A stretch of 35,727 bases of DNA from Streptomyces orinoci (GCF_003121295.1 NZ_PHNC01000014.1:1-35727), one strand, 5' to 3'; positions 1 through 8,452 are shown, counted from the first letter of the stretch. Made by a program: numbers and translations. Notes: generated by a model not told the origin, from the letters alone.

Positions 1-216
1 CTCCATGTCGATGAAGCGCACCGGCTTGCCCTCCTCGCCCAGTTCCGCCCGCAGCAGTTCCAGGTTGGCCGCCGGCACGGCCACCGCCACCGGTTCCCCG
101 GCGGCCAGTCCGGCCCGGATGAACGACACATTGCCCGCCAGGTATTCGCCCTGGTCCCGGTAGAACAGCGCGGGGTGGACAAAAGGGTCGGGGTGGTGGG
201 CCGTCGGGTTGCTCAC
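1..216 (-). CDS. MEDS-domain anti-sigma/sensor-type protein (N-terminal part only)
   Basis: Only the first 72 codons lie in the window; the gene runs off the left edge. It starts at GTG 216 and reads MSNPTAHHPDPFVHPALFYR, followed by segments such as FIRAGLAAGEPVAVAVP and LGEEGKPVRFIDME. This is the beginning of a MEDS domain, which in actinomycetes usually precedes an HATPase_c_2 (RsbW-like) kinase domain in 'anti-sigma factor RsbA family' proteins. The start codon overlaps the stop of the upstream STAS gene by 4 nt (GTGA), so the two are translationally coupled and probably form a partner-switching pair. The C-terminal kinase domain is inferred from the family, not seen. Confidence 0.72.
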   Translation of the reverse strand, partial: MSNPTAHHPDPFVHPALFYRDQGEYLAGNVSFIRAGLAAGEPVAVAVPAANLELLRAELGEEGKPVRFIDME

Positions 217-548
217 AGTGTCACCTCGATCGCCGGCAGGTCGGACCAGAACGCTTCCAGGGCACGCCGCATCGAGGGCGGTGGCCGGTCCACGATCAGG
301 CGCCGGCCGCTGCCCAGACGCTGGGCGGTGAACGCCAGCGCCGCGGTCCCGGCGACATCGACAAAGGTCACCAGGGACAGCTCCAGATAGACCCGCCCAG
401 GGCGGCCCGGCAGGGTGGCCAGGGCGCCCTCCCAGGCCACCCGGGTCGGCAGGCTCACCTCTCCCGACAGGCCCAGCCCGGCCCGTTCGCAGAGCGGCCA
501 GACGTCCAGTGCGGCGCGGTAGGGCGGCCACCCCGTGAGATCGGTCAT
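213..548 (-). CDS. STAS-domain anti-anti-sigma factor-like protein
   Basis: A 111-residue single-domain STAS protein of the SpoIIAA/RsbV/BldG type. The recognisable core is VYLELSLVTFVDVAGTAALA, where a Ser/Thr just before the second helix would be the phosphorylated residue; here the segment reads VTFVDVAG, with Asp-Val-Ala in place of the usual D-S-[ST]-G, so the classical phosphoserine looks absent. I chose ATG 548 because GGGGGT lies 5 nt upstream; a TTG four codons earlier (560) is possible. It overlaps the next gene (MEDS protein) by 4 nt. Its likely role is to bind or sequester the partner anti-sigma kinase. The family is clear, the specific partner is inferred. Confidence 0.78.
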   Translation of the reverse strand: MTDLTGWPPYRAALDVWPLCERAGLGLSGEVSLPTRVAWEGALATLPGRPGRVYLELSLVTFVDVAGTAALAFTAQRLGSGRRLIVDRPPPSMRRALEAFWSDLPAIEVTL

Positions 549-615
549 ATGCACCCCCAAGCTGGGTCGTCGGGGCCAGTATTACCCAGCCCCGCCACCC
601 GGGGAGTTCTGATGG

Positions 616-864
616 TCAGGCGGCGGACAGGCGTTGTGGCCGTGTCCGGCGCAACAGCCGGCGTTCCTTCTCGCTGGTGCCGCCCCACACTCCGTACTCC
701 TGGCCGCTCTCCAGCGCCCAGCGCAGGCACCGTTCGCGCACCGGGCAGCCGCGGCAGACCGATTTGGCCTGTTCGGTCTGCTGCACGGCCGGGCCGCAGG
801 TGCCCACGGGGAAGAAGAGGTCGGGGTCCTCGTTCCGGCAGGCGGCGTACTGTCGCCAGTTCAC
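616..864 (-). CDS. WhiB-like iron-sulfur transcriptional regulator (WblE/WhiB1-type)
   Basis: An 82-residue WhiB-family protein. Four cysteines at 9, 37, 40 and 46 form the C...CxxC(x5)C pattern that binds a [4Fe-4S] cluster sensitive to O2 or NO; an extra Cys sits at 23. The family turn GVWGG is at 58-62 and a basic tail (RRLLRRTRPQR) follows, as expected for DNA contact. The N-terminus (NWRQYAACRNEDPDLFFPVG) most resembles the WblE/WhiB1 subgroup. It starts at GTG 864. WhiB proteins act by binding region 4 of the principal sigma factor. The gene stands alone, 34 nt after the histidine kinase gene on the same strand, so co-transcription is possible. Confidence 0.93.
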   Translation of the reverse strand: MNWRQYAACRNEDPDLFFPVGTCGPAVQQTEQAKSVCRGCPVRERCLRWALESGQEYGVWGGTSEKERRLLRRTRPQRLSAA

Positions 865-898
865 TGGTTAACTCATCCCTTTCGCTCTCGACTCCCGG

Positions 899-2110
899 TT
901 ACGCCTCGCCCGGGGCGGCGGAAATATCCCTGTTTCCGCGGGGATTGGGCAGCGAGAAACGCACCTGGTAGCCGGCGGGCTCCAGTGGACCGGCGCTGAA
1001 GGTGCCGCCGTAGACGGTGACCCGCTCCCGCATCCCGATCAGGCCATGGCCGCCGCCGGGCACCGGCTCCGGGGTGCTGCCCGGCTCGCCCCCGTCGTCG
1101 CGCACCGTGATGAGGACCGACTCGGCGGAGTAGTCCAGGCTGATCTCCACCCTGGCCTGCCCGGCGTGCTTGAGCACATTGGTCAGTGCCTCCTGGACGA
1201 TCCGGTAGGCGCAGAGATCGGCGCCGGGCGGCAGCGGGCGGCTGGGGCCGGTGGTGCGGGTGTGCACCGTCAGACCGGCGATGGTCATCCGCTCCACCAG
1301 CTCGGGCAGTTGGTCCAGACCGGGGGAGGTGTCAGGGCCGGGTGTGCCGGCGTCCTGGGCGTCCTCCCGGGAGATCCGCAGGAGTTGCAGCAGCCCGCGC
1401 ATCTCCTCCAGGGTCTGGGAGGCGGTGCTGGTGACGGTGTCCAGCGCCGCGCGGGCGGTCCGTGGATCGGAGTCGAAGACATAACTGGCCAGCGAGCCCT
1501 GGACGGAGAGCACCGACAGATGGTGGGCGACCACATCGTGCAGCTCCCGGGCGATGCGCATCCGCTCCTCGGTCACCGCGTGGCGGGCCCGGGCCGCCTG
1601 CTCCACCTGGAGCCGGCGGGTCAGTTCGGCCAGCCGGACGGCCCGTTCCTGGCTCTGCCGGACGGTGTGCCCAAAGGTCCAGGCCAGCCCGACCACCAAC
1701 AGCGTCTCGGCGGTGGCCACTTGGACGGAGACCGCGCGGGCGCACACCACGCTGTACTCCACGGCGGCCAGCGCGGGCACGGCCGCCAATGCCGAAGTGC
1801 GCAGCGGCCGCACGGCGGCCAGGCTGAAGAAGGCCAGCACCGTGCCCCAGACGCTGACCGAGGGCTGGTATCCGGCGGCGGTGTAGGCCGTCAGCCCGGC
1901 CGCACAGCACAGCAGGGCCGTCCAGGGCGTTCGGCGGCGCAGGGCCAGCGGCAGATTGGCCAGCCCGGTCAGGGCGATGGCCCGGGTGTCGAACCGGGGC
2001 CAGCCCGCGGGGTGGTACTGGCGGGCGAAGGAGACGGCGACCGCCGTCAGCGACACCGCCATCGCCATATCGATGACCGTCCTCAGCGCGGGGGTCCTGC
2101 CGATCTGCAT
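899..2110 (-). CDS. Orphan NarL-system type sensor histidine kinase
   Basis: A 403-residue membrane histidine kinase. The N-terminal ~150 residues contain about five to six hydrophobic segments, a short coiled linker follows (RQSQERAVRLAELTRRL), then a HisKA_3 dimerisation domain with the phospho-accepting His191 in ELHDVVAHH. The HATPase domain shows an N-box (IVQEALTNVLKHA) and glycine boxes (DDGGEPG, GGGHGLIGMRERV). This is the DesK/NarX-like class common in Streptomyces. No response-regulator gene is adjacent, which is unusual because these kinases are normally paired; the partner must be elsewhere. It is separated from the upstream SpoIIE-type gene by 118 bp holding a hairpin element, so it may have its own promoter. 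Confidence 0.92.
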   Translation of the reverse strand: MQIGRTPALRTVIDMAMAVSLTAVAVSFARQYHPAGWPRFDTRAIALTGLANLPLALRRRTPWTALLCCAAGLTAYTAAGYQPSVSVWGTVLAFFSLAAVRPLRTSALAAVPALAAVEYSVVCARAVSVQVATAETLLVVGLAWTFGHTVRQSQERAVRLAELTRRLQVEQAARARHAVTEERMRIARELHDVVAHHLSVLSVQGSLASYVFDSDPRTARAALDTVTSTASQTLEEMRGLLQLLRISREDAQDAGTPGPDTSPGLDQLPELVERMTIAGLTVHTRTTGPSRPLPPGADLCAYRIVQEALTNVLKHAGQARVEISLDYSAESVLITVRDDGGEPGSTPEPVPGGGHGLIGMRERVTVYGGTFSAGPLEPAGYQVRFSLPNPRGNRDISAAPGEA

Positions 2111-2179
2111 CCGCGCAGTGTACGAGCGGGCCGTACGGGCCTCGGTGCGGCGTCTGCCGATGAGTGTCGCCGGTTGGCT

Positions 2180-2227
2180 GCGGGCCGGCTGTGGCTGGTG
2201 GCGCAGTTCCCCGCGCCCCTGTGGGGC
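2180..2227 (-). repeat. Dispersed Streptomyces-type intergenic element, copy A
   Basis: Read on the minus strand it has a small hairpin (GCCCC-ACA-GGGGC, 2227-2215), then a 20-nt core (2212-2193) that differs at one base from copies B and C, a 5-nt spacer, then CGGCCCGC (2187-2180). The hairpin begins 1 nt after the stop codon of the SpoIIE-type gene, so it probably also acts as its transcription terminator. Confidence 0.7.
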
Positions 2228-2228
2228 C

Positions 2229-5009
2229 TCAGCGCAGCGGGAGTTCGGCCCAGATGATCTTTCCTTCGGCGGTGTAGCGGGTGCCCCAGCGGTCGGCGAG
2301 CTGGGCGACCAGGAACAGTCCCCGGCCGCCCTCGTCCTCGGCGGCGGCGTGCCGCAGATGGGGCGAGGTGCTGCTGGTGTCGGCCACCTCGCAGATCAGA
2401 CAGCGGTCGCGCAGCAGACGGACCCCGATCGGGCCGGAGGCATGGCGGATGGCGTTGGTGATCAGCTCGCTGAGGATCAGCTCGGTGGTGAACACCGCCT
2501 CCATCAGCTCCCATTGGGTCAGCCGCTCGGTGACCTCGGCGCGGGCCCGGCCAACCACGGCCGGATCGGCGGGCAGTTCCCATTCGGCGATCCGGTCGCC
2601 CGCCAGCCGCCGGGTACGCGCCACCAGCAGGGCGATGTCATCGGTCTGCCGGGCCGGCAGCAGTTCCCCCAGCACCGCATCGCAGATCTCCTGGGGCGAG
2701 CGGCCGGGCTGCCGGAGGGTCTCGGTCAGCATCAACAGCCCGGTGTCGATGTCCCGTTCCCGGTCCTCCACCAGCCCGTCGGTGTAGAGCACCAGGCTGC
2801 TGTCCTCCGGCACGGTGAGCTCCATCGCCTCGAAGGGCAGTCCGCCCAGTCCCAGCGGGGGACCGGCGGGCAGTTCGGGGAACTCCACGGTGCCGTCCGG
2901 GCGTACCAGCGCCGGAAGCATATGGCCGGCCCGGGCCATGGCGCAGTTGCCGGTGGTGGGATCGTAGATGGCGTAGAGACAGGTGGCGCCGGCCACCGGC
3001 GGCTCCTCGCTGAGGCCCGCCGCCTCCAGGTCGATCCGGGCCACCAACTCGTCCAGGTGACCCAGCAGTTCATCCGGCGGCAGGTCCAGGCTGGAGAAGT
3101 TCTGCACCGCGGTGCGCAGCCGGCCCATGGTGGCGGCGGCATGCAGCCCATGGCCCACCACATCACCCACCACCAGCGCCACCCGGGCCCCGGGCAGCGG
3201 AATGACGTCGAACCAGTCGCCGCCCACCCCGGCCTGCGCGGGCAGATAACGGTGGGCGATGTCCAGCGCGCTCTGCTCGGGCAGGTCGCGGGGCAGCAGA
3301 CTGTGCTGAAGGGTCACCGCCAGGGCGTGTTCCCGGGTGAAGCGGCGGGCGTTGTCGATGCACACCGCGGCCCGGGCGGCCAGCTCCTCGGCCAGCGACA
3401 GATCGTCCTCCTCGAAGGGCGGACTGTCCTGGGTGCGCCAGAAGTTGGCGATGCCCATCAGCACCCCGCGGGCCCGCAGCGGCACCGTGATCATCGAGTG
3501 GAAGCCGTAATCCAGCACCGCCTGGGTGCGCTCCGGGTCCTGGGTGCGCCAGCCCTGGTCGGCGCCCAGATCGGGCACCAGCACCGGGCGCCCGCTGACA
3601 AAGCCGGTGGCCTGGGGAGTGGGAGCGGCGAAGGTCACCAGATCGCCCGCCGGGTAGAGCGGGTGGTCGTCCCGGGGGCCGGTGAGCGCCACCCGGCGCA
3701 GCACCGCCTGGCGGCCGCGCATCCCCATGCCCGCCCCCGGCTCCTCCCCGCGCAGCACCGGCTCCGCCAGATCGACGGTGGCGTAGTCGGTGAAGCCGGG
3801 CGAGGCCACCTGGGTGAGTTCCCAGGCGGTCTGCTCGATGTCCAGGGTGGTGCCGATGATCACGCTGGCCTCGTACAGCAGCCGCAGCCGGCCGCGGGCC
3901 GTCTCGGCCTTGCCGGCCAGGGCCCGCAGCTCGGTGGAGTCCCGCAGGGTGGCCACGCTGCCGGCCGGGCCGCCCCGGCGCTCGATGGGCCGGTTGTTGA
4001 CCGCCAGCAGCCGCTCGCCGACCGGGATCACCTCGTCACTGGCCATCCGGTGGGAGGCCAGCAGCTCGGTCATCCTCGGGTCCAGGCCCAGCTCGGCGAC
4101 CGGGCGGCCCTCGGCGTCCGGCTCCAGCCCCAGCAGCCGGCGCCCCTCGTCGTTGACCAGCAGCACCTTCCCGTCGCCGCCCATGATCAGCACGCCTTCG
4201 CGGACCGCGTGCAGCACCGCGTCATGGTGTTCGTACATCCGGGTCATCTCGGCCGGGCCCAGGCCATGGGTCTGCCGCCGCAGCCGCCTGCTCACCAGCG
4301 CGGTGCCGGCGGTGGCCAGCAGCAGCGCGGCCACCCCGGCGGCCAGCACCACCGGCAGCTGACGGTCGAAGGCGCTGCTGACGGCACTGACCTTGATCCC
4401 GGCCGAGACCAGGGCGGCCACCCGGCCGTGCGGATCGCTCTCCGGGTCGGTGACCGGCACGATGGCCTGCACTTCCTCACCAAGCGGCCCCTGGACGGTC
4501 TCCACGGTGATCCGGCCCTGCTGGGACGGCCCGATGGTGCCGATGAAGTGCTTGCCGATCCGCTGCGGTATGGGGTGGGTGTAGCGGATGCCGTCCTTGC
4601 TCATCACCACGATGAAGTCCACCCCGCCCTGCTTGCGGGCGGCCTCGGTGAGCGGCTGCAGAACGGCGGTGGGGTTGGGGCCGCGCAGCACGGCCAGCAG
4701 GCCGGGGGAGTGGGCGTAGGCTTCGGCGGCGGCCAGCGAGCGGCTGCGCGCCGCCGAGAAGCGGTCGCTGCGGGCCTGCAGCAGCAGCGCGGCCACCGCG
4801 GCCACCACCAGCAGCAGCACGATCAGCACCTGGAGCACAAACATCTGACCGGCGACGCTGCGGACGCTTCTCACCCACCGCACACGCCGCCGCGACGCCG
4901 GCTCCTCTGAGCCTGGGCGCCCCTGTGGCCGCTCACGCCGCCCGGCCGGGCGCCGACCGTCGAACCAGCGACCCCAGGCTCCGCGGGAGCGGCCCCGGAT
5001 TCGGGCCAT
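2229..5009 (-). CDS. Membrane Cache-PAS-GAF-SpoIIE phosphatase with C-terminal HATPase domain
   Basis: A 926-residue signalling protein. Order seen: basic N-terminus; membrane helix about 54-78; extracytoplasmic Cache-like sensor about 80-215 (contains DFIVVMSKDGIRYTHP, as in CitA/DcuS-type sensors); second helix about 217-239; PAS about 260-360; GAF about 380-570; PP2C-type SpoIIE phosphatase about 580-790 (GDWFDVIPL, GDVVGHGLHAA, TDDIALLVA, supplying metal-binding Asp residues); and an RsbW-like HATPase_c_2 about 800-926 (ELITNAIRHA, GGRGLFLV). It thus joins a phosphatase for STAS proteins and an anti-sigma-type kinase fold under one extracellular sensor. Likely role: control of a SigB-type partner-switching cascade; the nearby STAS/MEDS pair and the sigma factor at 11.9 kb are candidate partners (inference). 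Confidence 0.93.
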   Translation of the reverse strand: MARIRGRSRGAWGRWFDGRRPAGRRERPQGRPGSEEPASRRRVRWVRSVRSVAGQMFVLQVLIVLLLVVAAVAALLLQARSDRFSAARSRSLAAAEAYAHSPGLLAVLRGPNPTAVLQPLTEAARKQGGVDFIVVMSKDGIRYTHPIPQRIGKHFIGTIGPSQQGRITVETVQGPLGEEVQAIVPVTDPESDPHGRVAALVSAGIKVSAVSSAFDRQLPVVLAAGVAALLLATAGTALVSRRLRRQTHGLGPAEMTRMYEHHDAVLHAVREGVLIMGGDGKVLLVNDEGRRLLGLEPDAEGRPVAELGLDPRMTELLASHRMASDEVIPVGERLLAVNNRPIERRGGPAGSVATLRDSTELRALAGKAETARGRLRLLYEASVIIGTTLDIEQTAWELTQVASPGFTDYATVDLAEPVLRGEEPGAGMGMRGRQAVLRRVALTGPRDDHPLYPAGDLVTFAAPTPQATGFVSGRPVLVPDLGADQGWRTQDPERTQAVLDYGFHSMITVPLRARGVLMGIANFWRTQDSPPFEEDDLSLAEELAARAAVCIDNARRFTREHALAVTLQHSLLPRDLPEQSALDIAHRYLPAQAGVGGDWFDVIPLPGARVALVVGDVVGHGLHAAATMGRLRTAVQNFSSLDLPPDELLGHLDELVARIDLEAAGLSEEPPVAGATCLYAIYDPTTGNCAMARAGHMLPALVRPDGTVEFPELPAGPPLGLGGLPFEAMELTVPEDSSLVLYTDGLVEDRERDIDTGLLMLTETLRQPGRSPQEICDAVLGELLPARQTDDIALLVARTRRLAGDRIAEWELPADPAVVGRARAEVTERLTQWELMEAVFTTELILSELITNAIRHASGPIGVRLLRDRCLICEVADTSSTSPHLRHAAAEDEGGRGLFLVAQLADRWGTRYTAEGKIIWAELPLR

Positions 5010-5093
5010 AACCCATGTCTACCCCGGCCCCCTCTCCGGCGCGAACGAAGCGCAGCAGGCGGGGCACGCGCTCCATGCCGGGCGGCCCGCTCA

Positions 5094-6572
5094 CTACGGC
5101 CGGTAGACCACCAGCGCCCGGCGGTCCTTGGCCAGCCACACCGAACCCGGCGCCGGGGCTATCTCCCCGTCGAACGCCAGAGGCGTGCCCGGAGCGATGC
5201 CGTCCACGCTCAGCCGGTGCGTCCGATAGGCCCGCAGCACCGGCGAGTGCTTGAGCATCCCGGTGAGGGCGGCGGCCAGCAGCCGGGTCCGGGCCAGCCG
5301 CCCGGCCAGGATCAGCCGTACGTCCAGCTGCCCGTCCGCCAGATCGTGCCGCCGCACCGGGGTGGGGCCCAGCCCCCGATAGGCGCAGTTGCCGGCGAAC
5401 AGCGCCCACAGCCGCCGGCGCCGGCCGTTGACCCGCAGCTCCACCGGCGTCCCGGTACGCAGCACCCGCACCGCGGCCGCCACCCCGGCCGGCCAGGCGC
5501 CGAACCGCGGCGCCCAGCGCTCCCGGATCCGCACCAGCTCCGGATAGGCGCCTATGCCGAAGGTGTTGACGAAATGCCCCTCATGACGCGCCCCCGGCCG
5601 CCGGCCGTCACCGCTGAAGCGGCCCACATCCACGGCGGCCGCCCGGCCCGCCCGCACCGCGCGGGCGGCGTCCGCCACCGAATGGACGCCCAGGTCATGG
5701 GCGAAGTGGTTATAGGTGCCACCGGGCAGCACCGCCAGCGGCAGCCGGTGCCGCAGGGCCACGCCCACGGCGGCGTTGACGGTGCCGTCCCCGCCGTACA
5801 CCCCCAGCGCACCGCCCAGCCCGGCGGCCCGTACCGCGGCCTCCTCCAGGACGTCGGCGAGCGAGTCCCCCGGCCCGCAGGCCACCACCTCGGCCGCCGG
5901 AAGCTCCTTGAGCACCTCGGCTCCCGGGGCGGCGCGCGGCGAAGTCCGCTGTCCCGAGCCGCCGTTGGCCACCACCACCAGGCCCCGGCCGTCCGGCAGC
6001 GCGGGGGCCCCGGCGGACGGCCGGGCGGGCGCGGCGGACGGGGACAGGGCGGGCGCCAGGCCGCGCACCGCGAAGGCGGCCCCCACCCCGAGCGCGGCCC
6101 CGGCCAGCACATCGCCCGGGTAGTGCACCCCGGTGTAGACCCGGGAGAAGCACACCGAGGCGGCCAGCGGGGCCAGCGCCAGCCCCCAGCCCGGCCGCTC
6201 CAGCGCCACCCCGGTGGCGAAGGCGGCCGCCGAGGCGGCGTGGCCGGAGGGGAAGGAGGTGGTGAACGGCTGCCGGGACAGCCGGCGGATCACCGGCACC
6301 GCGTCCAGCACCGGCCGGCCGCGCCGCACCGTCCGCTTGCCCAGGGTGTTCACCGTGGCCGACGCCACCGCCAGCGAGGCCACCCCGCGCAGCGCCGCCC
6401 GCCCGGCACGCGGCCCGCCCAGCAGGGCGGCGCCGCCGGCCACCCCCAGCCACAGCAGCCCGTGGTCGGCGCCACGGGACAGCCTCGGCAGCACCCGGTC
6501 GCCGCCCGGCCAGTGCCGGGCGGCGACCTTGTCGAACAGGGAACGGTCCCAGGAACTCAGCTTCTCGCGCAT
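5094..6572 (-). CDS. Bifunctional PAP2 phosphatase / diacylglycerol-kinase family fusion protein
   Basis: A 492-residue fusion. Residues 1-175 are a membrane PAP2 phosphatase with all three motifs: K79-x6-RP (KRTVRRGRP), PSGH with His111, and SRx5HxxxD with His150 and Asp154. Residues about 195-492 are a DAGK/sphingosine-kinase-like lipid kinase with the nucleotide motif GGDGT (260-264) and LPGGTYNHF. The pair suggests turnover between a phosphorylated and an unphosphorylated lipid (phosphatidate, diacylglycerol or an isoprenoid phosphate) at the membrane; the substrate cannot be read from sequence. I took ATG 6572, just before the conserved start of the PAP2 domain; the open frame continues upstream but is antisense to the divergent SDR gene. 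It is divergent from that gene with 72 bp between. Confidence 0.92.
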   Translation of the reverse strand: MREKLSSWDRSLFDKVAARHWPGGDRVLPRLSRGADHGLLWLGVAGGAALLGGPRAGRAALRGVASLAVASATVNTLGKRTVRRGRPVLDAVPVIRRLSRQPFTTSFPSGHAASAAAFATGVALERPGWGLALAPLAASVCFSRVYTGVHYPGDVLAGAALGVGAAFAVRGLAPALSPSAAPARPSAGAPALPDGRGLVVVANGGSGQRTSPRAAPGAEVLKELPAAEVVACGPGDSLADVLEEAAVRAAGLGGALGVYGGDGTVNAAVGVALRHRLPLAVLPGGTYNHFAHDLGVHSVADAARAVRAGRAAAVDVGRFSGDGRRPGARHEGHFVNTFGIGAYPELVRIRERWAPRFGAWPAGVAAAVRVLRTGTPVELRVNGRRRRLWALFAGNCAYRGLGPTPVRRHDLADGQLDVRLILAGRLARTRLLAAALTGMLKHSPVLRAYRTHRLSVDGIAPGTPLAFDGEIAPAPGSVWLAKDRRALVVYRP

Positions 6573-6610
6573 GGCGGCACGGCTACCCGGACCGCCCGTC
6601 CGGATGCCCG

Positions 6611-6635
6611 GTTTGCGGCGGGCCGGGCCGGGTAC
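6611..6635 (+). promoter_or_regulatory. SigB-type promoter candidate for the SDR gene
   Basis: GTTT (6611-6614), a 15-nt spacer, then GGGTAC (6630-6635). This matches the GNNT-N14-16-GGGTAY consensus known for Streptomyces SigB-family promoters. The GTG start of the SDR gene is 34 nt after the first base of GTTT. Confidence 0.55.
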
Positions 6636-6644
6636 CCGGCGGCG

Positions 6645-7679
6645 GTGACCAGAAGCCGCAAACGCACCCGCGAACCACAGGTCGTCGTTGTGACAGGGGC
6701 GAGCGGCGGGGTGGGCCGCGCCATCGCCCGCGCCTTCGCCGAGCGCGGGGACCGCCTCGCCCTGCTGGCCCGGGGCAGCACCGGACTGGCCGCCGCCGCC
6801 AAGGACGTGGAACAGGCCGGCGGCCGGGCGCTGACCCTGGTGGTGGACATGGCCGACGCCGCGGCCGTACGCGAGGCGGCCAACCGGGTGGAGGAGGAGT
6901 ACGGCCCGGTGGACGTCTGGGTGAACAACGCCTTCACCACCGTCTTCGCGCCCTTTGTGGAAATCGATCCGGAGGAGTTCCGCCGGGTCACCGAGGTGAC
7001 CTATCTGGGATATGTGCATGGCACCCAGGCGGCGCTGTCCAGGATGTTCCCCCGCGACCACGGCACCATCGTCCAGGTCGGCTCGGCACTGGCCTACCGC
7101 GGTATTCCCCTGCAAAGCGCCTACTGCGGGGCCAAGCACGCCATCCAGGGCATGAACGAGTCCCTGCGCTGTGAACTGCTGCACCAGCGCAGCAAGGTGC
7201 GCACCACCATGGTCCAGCTGCCGGGCCTGAACACCCCTCAGTTCAGCTGGTCGTTGTCCCGGATGCCGCACCGGCCGCAGCCGGTCCCCCCGGTCTACCA
7301 GCCGGAGATCGCCGCCCGTGCGGTGCTGTGGGCCGCCGACCACCCCCGGCGCCGGGAGTGGTGGGTGGGCGGCAGCACCACCGCCACCCTGCTGGCCAAC
7401 GCCGTGGTCCCGGGCCTGCTGGACCGCTATCTGGCCAGGACCGCCTTCGCCTCCCAGCAGACCGGGGAACCCACTGACGAGGACGCCCCGGTCAACCTGT
7501 GGAGCCCGCTGGACGGGGAGGGCGGGCACGACTACGGAGCCCATGGCGCCTTCGACGACCGGGCCGTCGGCCGCAGCCCCCAGCAGTGGTTCTCCCACCA
7601 CCGGGACGCCCTGGCCCTGGCCACCGCCGGCGCGGGTGCCCTGGCCCTGGCCCTGGCCCGCCGCAAGGCGGCCCGGTGA
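6645..7679 (+). CDS. Short-chain dehydrogenase/reductase with hydrophobic C-terminal tail
   Basis: A 344-residue classical SDR. The NAD(P)-binding motif TGASGGVG is at 17-24, the NNA motif (VNNAF) at about 94-98, and the catalytic triad is Ser147 (VGSALAYRG), Tyr160 and Lys164 (YCGAK). It is about 90 residues longer than a minimal SDR; the C-terminal extension ends in an alanine/leucine-rich segment with basic residues, which may be a membrane anchor. GTG 6645 is the start because it follows the SigB-type promoter closely and lies just before the Rossmann fold; no strong Shine-Dalgarno sequence is visible. It overlaps the HhH protein gene by 4 nt. The substrate is unknown. Confidence 0.92.
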   Translation: MTRSRKRTREPQVVVVTGASGGVGRAIARAFAERGDRLALLARGSTGLAAAAKDVEQAGGRALTLVVDMADAAAVREAANRVEEEYGPVDVWVNNAFTTVFAPFVEIDPEEFRRVTEVTYLGYVHGTQAALSRMFPRDHGTIVQVGSALAYRGIPLQSAYCGAKHAIQGMNESLRCELLHQRSKVRTTMVQLPGLNTPQFSWSLSRMPHRPQPVPPVYQPEIAARAVLWAADHPRRREWWVGGSTTATLLANAVVPGLLDRYLARTAFASQQTGEPTDEDAPVNLWSPLDGEGGHDYGAHGAFDDRAVGRSPQQWFSHHRDALALATAGAGALALALARRKAAR

Positions 7680-8332
7680 GCGCCGCACGGGACGCGGAGC
7701 AGCACCGCCGCACGGTGGCGGCGCTGCTGCGCACGCATGGCCGTACCTATGCCGAGGAGGCGGGCATCCGGCTGCGGGACACCCCGCAGCCGCTCTACCA
7801 ACTCCTGGTGCTCTCCCATCTGTTGAGCGCCCGCATCCGGGCCTCGGTGGCGGTGGCGGCGGCCCGCTGCCTGTTCGCGGCGGGCATGAAGGACGCCCGG
7901 AAGATGGCCGCGGCCGACTGGCAGCAGCGGGTGGACGCACTCGGCGAGGGCGGCTACCGCCGCTATGACGAGCGCACCGCCACCCAACTCGGCGACGGCG
8001 CCGAACTGTTGCTGGACCGCTATGGCGGCGATGTGCGGCGGATGCGGGAGCGGGCGGAAGGTGATGCGGGGCGGCTGTCCGCACTGCTGCGGGAGCTGCC
8101 GGGCATCGGCCCGGCGGGCGCGGACATCTTCCTGCGCGAGGTGCAGGGGGTCTGGCCGGAGGTGTTCCCCCGGATTGACGGCAAGGCCCTCCAGGGGGCG
8201 GAACGGCTGGGGCTGCCGGGGGATCCGGCGGCGCTGGCGAAGCTGGTGAAAAGGGAACAGGCTGCGGCGTTTGCGGCGGCGTTGGTGCGGGCTGCGCTTG
8301 ACAAGGAGGTGGCGGAGGAGGTTGGGGTGTAG
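7676..8332 (+). CDS. HhH-GPD superfamily (endonuclease III-like) DNA repair protein
   Basis: A 218-residue protein of the helix-hairpin-helix glycosylase superfamily, often annotated as 'endonuclease' in Streptomyces. The hairpin is recognisable as LRELPGIGPAGADIFLREVQ; the following VFPRIDGKALQGAERLG lies where the catalytic Asp of the family occurs. The C-terminal iron-sulfur cysteines of classical Nth are not present. GTG 7676 overlaps the SDR stop (GTGA), so the two genes are translationally coupled and would share the SigB-type promoter, putting a repair-like enzyme in a stress regulon. Base specificity cannot be inferred. Confidence 0.8.
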   Translation: MSAARDAEQHRRTVAALLRTHGRTYAEEAGIRLRDTPQPLYQLLVLSHLLSARIRASVAVAAARCLFAAGMKDARKMAAADWQQRVDALGEGGYRRYDERTATQLGDGAELLLDRYGGDVRRMRERAEGDAGRLSALLRELPGIGPAGADIFLREVQGVWPEVFPRIDGKALQGAERLGLPGDPAALAKLVKREQAAAFAAALVRAALDKEVAEEVGV

Positions 8333-8365
8333 GCGCGGGTTGTGGGTGGTTGCTCGCGCAGCGGG

Positions 8366-8417
8366 GCGCCCGCTAGGGGCGCGGGGAACTGCGCGACCAG
8401 CCCAAGGCGGCCCGCAC
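8366..8417 (+). repeat. Dispersed Streptomyces-type intergenic element, copy B
   Basis: Hairpin GCGCCC-(5 nt)-GGGCGC (8366-8371/8377-8382), core ggggaactgcgcgaccagcc (8383-8402), 5-nt spacer, then CGGCCCGCAC (8408-8417). It lies between two convergent genes, where a bidirectional terminator would be expected. Confidence 0.72.
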
Positions 8418-8452
8418 CAGGAACGCTCCATCGCCCCGCGCGGCGGTCACCG

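Noticed and set aside
561..590. 7-bp inverted repeat GCTGGGT/ACCCAGC near the STAS start
   Set aside because: Short arms and a 16-nt loop make it too weak to call an operator or terminator.
1956..4910. Long plus-strand open frame of 984 codons
   Set aside because: It is antisense to the SpoIIE-type gene; the translation is low-complexity (Gln, His, Gly, Ala) as expected for a shadow of a GC-rich gene.
6573..8084. Upstream extension of the PAP2/kinase fusion gene
   Set aside because: The open frame continues but is antisense to the SDR and HhH genes and has no domain; ATG 6572 directly precedes the PAP2 fold.
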